Below, piece after piece: positions 51,523 through 59,898 of a stretch of DNA of 64,000 nucleotides (its first letter is position 1; every line of letters starts with the position of its first letter). The notes under the pieces were generated by a model. It did not search any database and was not told the DNA's origin. It saw only the letters and a list, made by a program, of their open reading frames with translations. Origin of the DNA: Tissierellales bacterium (lineage in GTDB: Bacteria; Bacillota; Clostridia; Tissierellales; Sedimentibacteraceae); assembly GCA_018433765.1 (NCBI GenBank), contig JAHDQO010000006.1, positions 183,034 to 247,033 of the forward strand, in the 5' to 3' direction. Made by a program: the position numbers and the translations under genes.

Positions 51523-52500
51523 ATGGAAGAAAGTAAAAAAATAAAATTTTATCAGAAGACATGGTTTTTGTGGGTAATGCTTATATTTTTTACACCAGTT
51601 GGAATTGCATTATTATGGATTCAGAATAGGTATAAGAAAAATGCTAGAATTATTTTATCTATTGTATTTTCATTATATTTTGTTTTAGTATTATTAAGCA
51701 ACGATTCAGAAGATATACAAGAACCAAGAATAAGTAACTATAATATTGAAAACAATCAAAATGTTTCTATAGACGAAAATAGTAAAACTGTGCAAGAAAA
51801 ACTCTCTAGCAAAGAACTAGAAAATGAAGAAACAACAGAGAACATTGAGTTAACAATGAATGAAAAATTCGAAAGAGATTTAGTTGAACAAATAAGTAAT
51901 AATGGAGAATTAATTAATATAGATTGGGAAGGCGATTATGGAACTGGTGAAAAATACATAATAATTGACTTAAAAACAATGAATGATGAAGCTGTAGTTA
52001 ATGAACAAGTTAATCTTATTAAACAACTTTTAGAAAAATATGAAATTAATCAAAAAGTAGATATTGTTGTAAAGGATATCTCAAATGATATAAATAGTAA
52101 TTTAGCTATAATTAATATTGATGAAACGAAAAATATCAAAATAGAATTTGAGAGTTCACTATATAATACACTTCATAATCAGTGGATTAATGATCAATTC
52201 AGTGTTTGGGACGGTTCACATAAGGTATTGAAAGAATTAATTATCAAGTCACTTAATGATGAAAAGTCATATAAGCACATAGAAACTAAATATAGAACTA
52301 TTAAAACTCAAGAAGATAAGGTAGAAATTAATAAAATTCTAGAAGAAGCAGGGTATAGTACTAGAGTGGAAATTAAAGATTTATATATTACTCAGGAGTT
52401 TAGTGCTAAGAATGCATTTAATGCAACAATTAAAAATACAGGCATCGGGGTTGCTAGCTATGAAAATAATCAAGTAACTTTAATAGATATTCTTTATTAA
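51523..52500 (+). CDS. Cassette 1: membrane protein with C-terminal soluble domain
   Basis: 325 residues. N-terminal region has two membrane segments (FLWVMLIFFTPVGIALLW and IILSIVFSLYFVLVLL), the arrangement often found at the start of Firmicute surface proteins with a variable outer domain. The rest is acidic and unrecognised. First gene of the island, following the leader at 51399. Confidence 0.7.
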   Translation: MEESKKIKFYQKTWFLWVMLIFFTPVGIALLWIQNRYKKNARIILSIVFSLYFVLVLLSNDSEDIQEPRISNYNIENNQNVSIDENSKTVQEKLSSKELENEETTENIELTMNEKFERDLVEQISNNGELINIDWEGDYGTGEKYIIIDLKTMNDEAVVNEQVNLIKQLLEKYEINQKVDIVVKDISNDINSNLAIINIDETKNIKIEFESSLYNTLHNQWINDQFSVWDGSHKVLKELIIKSLNDEKSYKHIETKYRTIKTQEDKVEINKILEEAGYSTRVEIKDLYITQEFSAKNAFNATIKNTGIGVASYENNQVTLIDILY

Positions 52501-52541
52501 TTATCTAATTTATTATATTATTTTTTGAATTTGCTATTCAA

Positions 52542-52634
52542 CATCAGCTAAAATATATCGTATGCTATAGAGCATCATTACACTGAGTCTTAAGCACCTT
52601 CAGGTGTTACAAGCCTATGTTATAATGCCTTATC
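52542..52634. repeat. Long imperfect hairpin element D (attC-like)
   Basis: From CATCAGCTAA through CACCTTCAGGTG to CTTATCGGA. It aligns with element C (62571): shared CATCA(A/G)CTAA, GCATC, TCAGGT and AAGCCTAT/CAGCCTAT blocks in the same order and spacing. The right end fuses with the start of the promoter repeat (GGACGGTAC). Confidence 0.55.
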
Positions 52635-52900
52635 GGACGGTACTTTTTTTATCAGTTTTTAAATAATGTATAATATTTTATAATTTTATGTTGTTTCTTG
52701 TAACATTTTAGATTATTTGTTATAATTGTCCTGTAATGATATGTATTATGATTTACCTCTCCCCTATTAAGGTTATTAATAAGGAAGAAAAAATAAAATA
52801 GAAAAGTATTATTGCATGGGTAAAGGACAGCTTAAGAGAAAGTACAACTTAATAGATAGTAAATTAATCCCATGAAAATATTTTTTGTGGGATTTTATTT
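52635..52900 (+). ncRNA. Repeated promoter-leader-terminator element, copy at 52.6 kb
   Basis: TTGTAA 52698-52703, 17 bases, TATAAT 52721-52726. The transcript contains the hairpin with CTCCCCTATTAA / TTAATAAGGAAG, the ATGGGT core (52816) and the terminator 52866-52900. A frame MGKGQLKRKYNLIDSKLIP spans 52816-52875 and ends inside the terminator stem. It precedes the 52944 gene. Confidence 0.75.
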
Positions 52901-52943
52901 TATATTTTGAAATATTTAATATGTGTATGGAGGATGATTTTTA

Positions 52944-54005
52944 ATGGAATTTGAAGCTAACATAAAACAATTCGCTAATAGAGTGATTAATTTAAAAGAG
53001 CAAATTGAAACAGAAGAAGCTACAAAAACATCTTTAGTAATGCCTTTTTTTAACTTGTTAGGATATGATATTTTTAATCCAAGTGAATTTGTCCCTGAAT
53101 TTACTGCTGATTTTGGAACAAAAAAAGGTGAAAAAGTAGACTACGCAATTTTTATTAATGGACAACCCTTAATTTTAATTGAAGCTAAATCTTGCAATGA
53201 AAAAATCTTAGATAAGCACGGTAGTCAACTATTTAGGTATTTTACTACTACTAAATCTAAATTTGGAATTTTAACTAATGGAATTAAGTATTTGTTCTTT
53301 ACAGATTTGGATGAAGCTAATAAGCTTGATACAAAACCATTTTTTATTTTTGATTTTGAAAATATTAAAGAATCTAAAATTAAAGAACTTCAAAAATTCA
53401 AGAAGGAAAATTTTGATATTGATAATATATTAAATACTGCTGAAGAATTAAAATACTTAAACGAAATTAATAACGCACTATTTAATAATTTTCAAAACCC
53501 AAATGACAATTTTGTAGATTTTATTTTATCCGAAATATATTCTGGTAGAAAAACTCAATATGTAAAAGAAAAATTTACACCTCTTATAAATAAAGCTGTT
53601 AAACAATTCAAAAATGAGTTATTCAATAATATGTTAGCTGAAGCTATTGATAAAAGTAATAATGTGGAAGAAGATAAAAGTAATAATGATGTTAAAACAG
53701 AAACAGAGCAAAACGAAGTTGTTACTACATTAGAAGAAATTGAATCCTTTGGCATTGTGAAAACACTATTAAGTGATACTATTGACCCATCAAGAATTAC
53801 TTATAAAGATACTTTATCTTATTTTGGAGTTTTAATTGATAATAATACACGAAAATGGATTTGCAGAATTTATCTAAAAGACAATGTCAAATATATAAAA
53901 TTACCTGATGACAATAAAAATAAAATAAAATATGAAATAGACAATATTCAAGATATTATAAAATATAAAGATGAATTAGCTAAAGTAGTTTCTTATTATG
54001 AATAG
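52944..54005 (+). CDS. Cassette 2: HsdR-N-type restriction-like nuclease
   Basis: 353 residues. The N-terminal domain is the type I restriction R-subunit N-terminal PD-(D/E)xK fold: Asp66 (KVDYAIF), Glu80-x-Lys82 (LIEAKS). No helicase motor follows; the C-terminal part is variable. Such stand-alone proteins are frequent near defence genes. Substrate unknown. Ribosome site GGAGG. Confidence 0.8.
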   Translation: MEFEANIKQFANRVINLKEQIETEEATKTSLVMPFFNLLGYDIFNPSEFVPEFTADFGTKKGEKVDYAIFINGQPLILIEAKSCNEKILDKHGSQLFRYFTTTKSKFGILTNGIKYLFFTDLDEANKLDTKPFFIFDFENIKESKIKELQKFKKENFDIDNILNTAEELKYLNEINNALFNNFQNPNDNFVDFILSEIYSGRKTQYVKEKFTPLINKAVKQFKNELFNNMLAEAIDKSNNVEEDKSNNDVKTETEQNEVVTTLEEIESFGIVKTLLSDTIDPSRITYKDTLSYFGVLIDNNTRKWICRIYLKDNVKYIKLPDDNKNKIKYEIDNIQDIIKYKDELAKVVSYYE

Positions 54006-54151
54006 AAAAATATCTCTATATAATCAACATAAAGTTCATGAGAAAAAAACAACTTAGGAAAGACACAAATTATAGACTTCTAGTTATTTAGTGTAACATA
54101 TAATAAAGATACAAAAATTAATCAATAATAATTTTATAGAAAGGATTAAAA

Positions 54152-54712
54152 ATGAAAAATACAATTGAACAAGATAATTTACGAAAAGAAGTAGTTCTTA
54201 AATTCAAAAAAGAAAGAGGTAATTTAGGAACAGATAAGTTTATTGAAGATGCATATAATAAGTACCCTGATGATGAAACGATAAGTGCTATAAATAATTA
54301 CTTGAAGAGTAAATTTTGTTATAAAGTATATCTTATAAGAAAGGATAGTAGAGATGACGCAGCTACTCCAGATAGTTGGTTAGATAAAGCTAGAATTTTT
54401 GCACTTAAAATACCTAATACTTACAATAAAGAATTTAGTGATGAAATAAATGACTATCTAGAAGATTTTTTTAGTAAACAATCAAAAGAAGAAATTAAAA
54501 ATCTAGTATTAAAAATGAAAGTTTACGAGAGTTTATCTCAAAGCGACAAAAAAAAGATTAAAGAGTTCATTGAAAGTAAATATGAACACTATGACAAAAA
54601 AGATAGTAAATACACTAGTGATAAATATACTAAGCTAATTTGGAAGGAAACTGCTCAAAAATATGGAATAAGCCAAGCACATGTTGATTACATTTGGAGT
54701 GAGCTGAATTAA
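54152..54712 (+). CDS. Cassette 3: hypothetical protein, 186 aa
   Basis: Charged, helical protein ending in an HTH-like piece (WKETAQKYGISQAHVDYIW). Upstream, 54026-54070 contains a decayed leader (CAACTTAGGAAAGAC). No family recognised. Ribosome site AAAGGATT. Confidence 0.65.
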   Translation: MKNTIEQDNLRKEVVLKFKKERGNLGTDKFIEDAYNKYPDDETISAINNYLKSKFCYKVYLIRKDSRDDAATPDSWLDKARIFALKIPNTYNKEFSDEINDYLEDFFSKQSKEEIKNLVLKMKVYESLSQSDKKKIKEFIESKYEHYDKKDSKYTSDKYTKLIWKETAQKYGISQAHVDYIWSELN

Positions 54713-54730
54713 AAGATCACTCTATGTCAC

Positions 54731-55020
54731 ACACTCAGGTACGGTACTTTTTTGTATCAAATTTCCAGTACTGGTTTAATATTTTATAATTTTATGTTGT
54801 TTCTTGTAACATTTTAGATTTTTTGTTATAATTGTCCTGTAATGATATGTATTATGATTTACTTCTTCCCTATTAAATTGATTGATACGGAAGAATGTGA
54901 AAAGTAAATAGAAAGTATTATTGCATGGGAAAGAGACAGCTTAGTAATTACAACTTGATAGATGGTAGATTAATCCCATGATGTTTTTTGTGGGATTTTT
55001 TTATTAGTGCTAAATTTTAG
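54731..55020 (+). ncRNA. Repeated promoter-leader-terminator element, copy at 54.7 kb
   Basis: Begins near CACACTCAGG. TTGTAA 54804-54809, TATAAT 54827-54832. Hairpin CTTCCCTATTAAATTG... with CGGAAG; ATGGGA core at 54925; terminator ATCCCATG...TGTGGGAT then T6 (54973-55002). The frame MGKRQLSNYNLIDGRLIP spans 54925-54981. Ends at the shared flank GTGCTAAATTTTAGAAAT. Confidence 0.8.
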
Positions 55021-55044
55021 AAATACAATATATAACATAAATAT

Positions 55045-55100
55045 AGTCGGAAATACTGCTTAATTAGTGGTATTTGCGAAATTCGGTAATACCATAGTTA
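55045..55100 (+). repeat. Hairpin element, GGTATT/AATACC family
   Basis: GGTATT (55069-55074) pairs with AATACC (55088-55093); flanked by TAATTAG and ATAGTTA as at 11338. Located 32 bases before the DUF2971 start. Confidence 0.65.
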
Positions 55101-55131
55101 TGTGAAATCATTAATAGAAAGGAGAATTTAA

Positions 55132-55923
55132 TTGGCTAAAAAGATAACAATAGAAGAACTTGATAAAGAATGGAAAGAGTTAATAAAAGAGTATATTCCA
55201 AATGATAATACTGTAATTTTAAGATATATGGATTTTCCTAAATTCATGAGTTTATTACAAAATAGGAAATTATACTTTACTAGAGCAGATAAATTTGAAG
55301 ATCCATTAGAAGGGGATGTACCTAGTGTGTATATTGATAGGTTATTAGCTTTTTATAAATGTGATATTTATAAGATTTTGCACGATAAATATGATTTAGA
55401 TACTATAAAAAAAGATATATTAGGAAAATTTAAAAAGTATAGAAGCGAAACATTTATTAGTTGTTGGACTGAAAATAGAAATGAGACAGAATCTTATGCA
55501 CTTTGGAAAATATATGCTAAGGAATATGGTGTTGCTATTCAAACAACTGTTGGAAAATTGAAAGAGATTACTAAGTCAAAAGGTGCAGTAATATATAGGG
55601 TTAAATATATAGATGATAGTACAACTAATTTAAATGTACCTAGATTTAGTAAAAAATTAACGATGGAATCACAAAACTTTTTTGTATATAAAAGGGCAGA
55701 ATATTGTTATGAAAACGAGATAAGAGCAATGTTTACAACTGATGATTGCTATAACCTTGAAGTCTTAATTGATAATGTAGAGAATTTTATAGACAAAATA
55801 TATATTAGTCCTTTTGCTGAGAAATGGTTTTTTGATTTAATAAAAGATATTTTAGTAAAGTATGAACTTAATAAAATTGATGTAGTGACTTCGAAAGTAA
55901 TGCTTAATAGTAAAAGCAAATGA
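55132..55923 (+). CDS. Cassette 4: DUF2971 protein
   Basis: 263 residues, TTG start behind AAAGGAG. The DUF2971 signature is clear: YMDFPKFMSLLQNRKLYFTR, ADKFEDPLEG, FISCWTENRNETESYALWK. DUF2971 proteins are abundant in mobile islands and near defence systems, but the biochemical role is unknown. Confidence 0.85.
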   Translation: MAKKITIEELDKEWKELIKEYIPNDNTVILRYMDFPKFMSLLQNRKLYFTRADKFEDPLEGDVPSVYIDRLLAFYKCDIYKILHDKYDLDTIKKDILGKFKKYRSETFISCWTENRNETESYALWKIYAKEYGVAIQTTVGKLKEITKSKGAVIYRVKYIDDSTTNLNVPRFSKKLTMESQNFFVYKRAEYCYENEIRAMFTTDDCYNLEVLIDNVENFIDKIYISPFAEKWFFDLIKDILVKYELNKIDVVTSKVMLNSKSK

Positions 55924-55930
55924 CTCCACA

Positions 55931-56066
55931 TAACAACATGTTCACGCAGGGGTGCCTGAAAGCAACGTCAAGAGAGCAAGTCTGCACCACATTTTATCAT
56001 CACCAGAGGGGTTAGTCGATGGTAGTCTGATGCTAAAACGTCGTGAACACAAGACCGATAGACGAA
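55931..56066. repeat. Long bounded element A with GTTCACG/CGTGAAC ends
   Basis: GTTCACG (55940-55946) and CGTGAAC (56042-56048) bracket about 100 bases that are GC-richer than the neighbours. It shares GGGTGCC, then seven bases, then AACGTCAA with element B (58187). Probably a recombination-related or structured intergenic repeat between cassettes 4 and 5. Confidence 0.6.
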
Positions 56067-56096
56067 ATAATAAGCATAAATTTTCAGGAGGTCAAA

Positions 56097-56969
56097 ATGA
56101 ATATTTTTGAAGAAAAAATAAACTTTAAAGAATTAAACAATAAAGAGTTTAAAGAAGATAGCGTTCGAGAAGTAATTATTTCACCTATTTTGAAAGCTTT
56201 AGGATATTCAGCATTTGAAGAAAATCGCATTGTTAGAAGCAAAAGCTTAGAACATCCATATATTCAGTTTGGTACTAGAAGAGAAAGTATTAAAATAATT
56301 CCAGATTACTTATGTGAGGTAAATGGCGAAGCTAAATTTATTTTAAATGCTAAAGCTCCTGCAGAGAATATTCAAACTGGAAAAAACGTTGAACAAGCCT
56401 TTAGCTATGCGATACATAGAGAAGTAAGAGTTAAATTGTATGCCTTATGTAATGGGTTAGAATTTATAATATTTCATGTAGATAGAATAGAGCCAGCCCT
56501 TCATTTGAACGTGTGTGAAATAGAAGAAAGATGGGAAGATATAATAAAAATTCTGAGTCCAATTGCTTTTTTGAAACCTCATATATTCAACTACAAACCA
56601 GATTTTGGTGTGCGGTTAATTAAAAGTGGGCCGACTCTTAATTTCGAATGTCATTTTATTGGTGCGTGGATTGGAACATTAGGAAGGGTTAATGATGATC
56701 TTTTTACTTTTACAAGTGTTATTCCTTTTGCAGAAGAGTGTCTTGGCTCTTTTGATTTTACACGTGCCCAATTTGATGATTTTATGAGACAAGTACCTGC
56801 TGATAAGTATGAATTAATTAAATCGAGGTTAACTTCATATCCATATTCTTATCATGCTGAAAGTAAATCTGAATCATTTGAAGTTACATTTTCGTGTAAA
56901 CTTGGTGACAGAGTTTATTGTAACGACGAAGAATACTATTTTCCTTTAAAAGTAGTTAGCTTTAAGTAA
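56097..56969 (+). CDS. Cassette 5: HsdR-N-like protein with altered active site
   Basis: 290 residues from ATG 56097 (AGGAGG upstream; the frame runs 18 codons further into element A). Residues about 15-130 follow the type I R-subunit N-terminal fold (SVREVIISPILKALGY, IIPDYLCEV), but the ExK position reads NAK (Asn84-x-Lys86), so nuclease activity may be lost. The C-terminal 150 residues are unrecognised. No promoter repeat precedes it. Confidence 0.75.
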   Translation: MNIFEEKINFKELNNKEFKEDSVREVIISPILKALGYSAFEENRIVRSKSLEHPYIQFGTRRESIKIIPDYLCEVNGEAKFILNAKAPAENIQTGKNVEQAFSYAIHREVRVKLYALCNGLEFIIFHVDRIEPALHLNVCEIEERWEDIIKILSPIAFLKPHIFNYKPDFGVRLIKSGPTLNFECHFIGAWIGTLGRVNDDLFTFTSVIPFAEECLGSFDFTRAQFDDFMRQVPADKYELIKSRLTSYPYSYHAESKSESFEVTFSCKLGDRVYCNDEEYYFPLKVVSFK

Positions 56970-56990
56970 GAACGACTTATAATTTTGATT

Positions 56991-57283
56991 GTGTGTCACA
57001 CTCAGGGACGGTACTTTTTTGTATCAGATTTCCAGTACTGGTTTAATATTTTATAATTTTATGTTGTTTCTTGTAACATTTTAGATTATTTGTTATAATT
57101 GTCCTGTAATGATATGTATTAAATTTTACCTCTTCCTATTAAACTTGGAGAATGTGAAAAGTAAATAGAAAGTATTATTGCATGGGAAAGGGACAACTTA
57201 GATAAAGTACAACTTCATAGATAGTAAATATATCCCATGATGTTTTTTGTGGAATTTTTTTATTAGTGCTAAATTTTAGAAAT
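56991..57283 (+). ncRNA. Repeated promoter-leader-terminator element, copy at 57.0 kb
   Basis: Starts GTGTGTCACACTCAGGG. TTGTAA 57071-57076, TATAAT 57094-57099. The first hairpin is damaged by a deletion, but the ATGGGA core (57182) and terminator (57231-57262) are intact. The small frame is truncated to MGKGQLR. Ends at GTGCTAAATTTTAGAAAT. Confidence 0.75.
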
Positions 57284-57366
57284 CGCTGATAAATGAAATA
57301 AGTGAAAATATTGAAACTGCATATGATGTATATGAAACGAGAAGTAAACTTGAGTTTATTTTCTGA
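57280..57366 (+). pseudogene. C-terminal remnant of a lost cassette gene
   Basis: An uninterrupted 28-codon frame (KSLINEISENIETAYDVYET...) begins at a stop codon, directly at the end of the repeat, and ends at 57366 with no start codon. It looks like the end of a gene whose 5' part was deleted at the repeat boundary. The region 57370-57430 that follows carries a palindrome GCTATAATAGC and a GTTAGATG motif that may be half of a hairpin element. Confidence 0.5.
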
Positions 57367-57566
57367 ATATATTCTGTCTAGCTATAATAGCTGATTAAAA
57401 CATCATGAACTGCGGAAACGTTAGATGAAAGACTAATGTAATTTCAAAGTATATTTTTAGAGATGAATTAAATATAGTATAAAGTGTTTCAAATTCTTAT
57501 TAATTTAGTAAATATTGTTATACAGGAATTCTAGAGAATTATAAAATAAAAAGAAGGTTATATGTC

Positions 57567-58076
57567 ATGTTTAATATGCCAAAATATGTCTTAAAACAAA
57601 AAAGACTAGGTAAAACAAACACAGTCGTTATATTTAGGAGAAACTATCTTAATATTAAGAATTTTAAAAAAGAGGATGGTAGATGGATATTTGAAGAAAA
57701 ATTTAATCATTATGGGGTCAAATGCCATCTTAAAATTGTCATTCACAGTGAGGATATCTTTTCTATGTTTAAGGTGGACACAAAGGCTATAAAAATAAAA
57801 GGAAATCATAAATGTTTTGGTGTATTTATCAGATTGCCAAGGCAAGACCCCCCATTTATAGAAAAAAACAGGTTCGGTTGTGCAGAATTTGTTCTGAGTT
57901 GTTCTGGAAAAAAACTTGCATATGATAATGGTAAAGGCATAGTAAATGCGAGAACTAAAAAACCCTATGAATATTGTATTACTTATTCCAGTAGCAAAAC
58001 TCCTTCTAAAGTACCAAGCACAGTATCGTGGAATGCTTCCCACCCATTTCAAGGAGGAAGTGTTTCTCCAAAGTAA
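57567..58076 (+). CDS. Cassette 6: hypothetical basic protein, 169 aa
   Basis: Beta-rich with many Lys and Arg (YVLKQKRLGKTNTVVIFRR, FGVFIRLPRQDPPF). No signal or membrane segment. Family unknown. Preceded by repeat copy 57.0 kb and the gene remnant. Confidence 0.6.
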   Translation: MFNMPKYVLKQKRLGKTNTVVIFRRNYLNIKNFKKEDGRWIFEEKFNHYGVKCHLKIVIHSEDIFSMFKVDTKAIKIKGNHKCFGVFIRLPRQDPPFIEKNRFGCAEFVLSCSGKKLAYDNGKGIVNARTKKPYEYCITYSSSKTPSKVPSTVSWNASHPFQGGSVSPK

Positions 58077-58186
58077 TGAAAAGAATTTTTTCTATAAATC
58101 TCAGTTTGCATAATATATAATGAGTATAATATTAAGTTGTTAAAATAAATTATGACAGATAGTCATGAAGTTTACATTAGTCCAAC

Positions 58187-58380
58187 ATCTAACAATATGT
58201 TACATCTACGGGTGCCATAGGCGAACGTCAACTGGATGAGCTAGACAAAATAGACAAGTCAGCTAGGGGAGAGTCATGCATCATATTCCTCAGCTAACCG
58301 AGTTGGTGTCCTACCACCTAAGATAAAAGCTATGTAAGGTTCTAGAACACCTGTAAAGCTAAGAAATGTCAGTAACAAAG
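58187..58380. repeat. Long imperfect element B between cassettes 6 and 7
   Basis: Starts ATCTAAC (a RYYYAAC core of attC type at 58187-58193), contains TTACAT...ATGTAA inverted arms and the GGGTGCC/AACGTCAA block shared with element A. Also GC-richer than the genes. The gap 58077-58486 holds no gene. Confidence 0.5.
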
Positions 58381-58486
58381 GGGCTTTATAAGAAAGTATC
58401 ATATCATTTCAGAGAAATGTTGAAATAATATTTGAAGTTTGATTCAACATAAAGTTTTTTAAAATTATATATAAGGAGTATAATTG

Positions 58487-59509
58487 ATGAATATTTTAGA
58501 AACGATGAAAGAAGAGAATACGCCGGGTCTTTCAATAGCTTATTTTGAAAGTGGAGAATTAAAATGGACAAAGTGTTTTGGAGTTCTTGAAAATGGAACA
58601 ATTAAAAAAGTTTCTTCAAACTCAATATTTCACGCTTGCTCAATGACAAAAATGCTTACAGCTATTTGTGTTTTGAAATTACATCAAGATAATTTGATAA
58701 ATATATTTACTGATATAAATCAATATTTAAATTCGTGGAAATTTCCATATAATAAATTAATAATGAATAAAGAGGTTACAATAGCAGATTTATTAGCTCA
58801 CCAAGGTGGAGTCATTGACCCTTATGGAAGTTTTAAGCCTGTTATAGATGGAAACACACCAAAAAATATTGAAATTTTACGTGGATTAACTGTTTATAAT
58901 AATCAAGAAGTTCACGCAAACTATGTTCCTCAAACAAAGTTTGAATATTCTGATGCAGGGTATGCAGTTCTTGAAATGTTAGTTGAAGATGTAAGTGGAA
59001 AAAGTTATTCAGAGTTTATTGAGGAAACAATCTTTACACCACTTGAATTGAAAAATACATTTTTATGGATAAATGACAATAAACAAATTAATTTATGTGC
59101 TGTTGGTCATGACAGCGTAGGAAAGATTGTGCAGGGAAAAAGAGCGATATATCCAAATATAGGGGGAGCTAGTGTATGGACTACCCCTACTAACTTTTCT
59201 ATGATTATTTTGGACTTATTAAAGTCGTTATCTAATAATTCAGGAATTATGTTAAAACAAGAAACTGTAAAATTGATGTTTATTCCATATGGTTGTGTTG
59301 ACTTTGCAGGATTAGGTGTTTTTGTTGGAGTATACAATGAAAAACCTTACTTTTTCTCACAAGGTTGGGGTGTAGGAATGCAATGTAAAGCCTTTACTTT
59401 CATAAATGAACAGACAGGAGCAGTTGTTATGATGAATAGTGAACCCGGTAAAGAACAAAGTCAATCCATTGTTGGTATGGTTCTTAGAGATATTCTAGAT
59501 ATAAATTAA
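58487..59509 (+). CDS. Cassette 7: serine beta-lactamase-fold hydrolase
   Basis: 340 residues. SxxK (Ser52-Met-Thr-Lys55), a YSDAG tyrosine motif (about 160) and the family pattern HQGGVIDPYG/ADLLAHQGG identify a class C beta-lactamase/esterase-like enzyme. No signal peptide, so it is cytoplasmic and more likely an esterase or peptidase than a secreted beta-lactamase. ATG 58487 lies eight bases from AAGGAG. Confidence 0.85.
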   Translation: MNILETMKEENTPGLSIAYFESGELKWTKCFGVLENGTIKKVSSNSIFHACSMTKMLTAICVLKLHQDNLINIFTDINQYLNSWKFPYNKLIMNKEVTIADLLAHQGGVIDPYGSFKPVIDGNTPKNIEILRGLTVYNNQEVHANYVPQTKFEYSDAGYAVLEMLVEDVSGKSYSEFIEETIFTPLELKNTFLWINDNKQINLCAVGHDSVGKIVQGKRAIYPNIGGASVWTTPTNFSMIILDLLKSLSNNSGIMLKQETVKLMFIPYGCVDFAGLGVFVGVYNEKPYFFSQGWGVGMQCKAFTFINEQTGAVVMMNSEPGKEQSQSIVGMVLRDILDIN

Positions 59510-59562
59510 AATTATAGAAGTTTATATATTTATTTTAAAATTAGAAAGTCTTTGTTACATTT

Positions 59563-59828
59563 GGGACGGTACTTTTTTGTATCAACTTTCTAGTACTGTT
59601 TATTATTTTATAATTTTATGTTGTTTCTTGTAACATTTTAGAGTTTTTGTTATAATTGTCCTGTAATGTATATGTATTATGTTTTACCTCTTCCCTATTA
59701 AGCTGATTGATAAGGAAAAATGTAAAAAATAAATAGAAAGTATTATTGTGGGAATGGGACAACTTAGGAGAAAGTACATTTAATAGATGATAAATTAATC
59801 CCATGATGTCTATGTGGGTTTTCTTATA
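59563..59828 (+). ncRNA. Repeated promoter-leader-terminator element, copy at 59.6 kb
   Basis: GGGACGGTACTTTTTTGT start, TTGTAA 59628-59633, TATAAT 59651-59656, hairpin CTTCCCTATTAAGC/..GATAAGGAA, core GTGGGAATGGGACAACTT and terminator arms ATCCCATG...TGTGGGT then TTTTC (59797-59828). Followed by the NERD gene. Confidence 0.75.
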
Positions 59829-59898
59829 GTTTTACAAAATGATATATTTAGCAGCATCAATCAATTTAGTTATCTTTTAATATATAAGGAGCATTATT

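Noticed and set aside
54839..55002. Leader as a T-box riboswitch or other known riboswitch
   Set aside because: No T-box core (AGGGTGGNACCGCG) or other class signature I know; downstream genes are not of one metabolic type.
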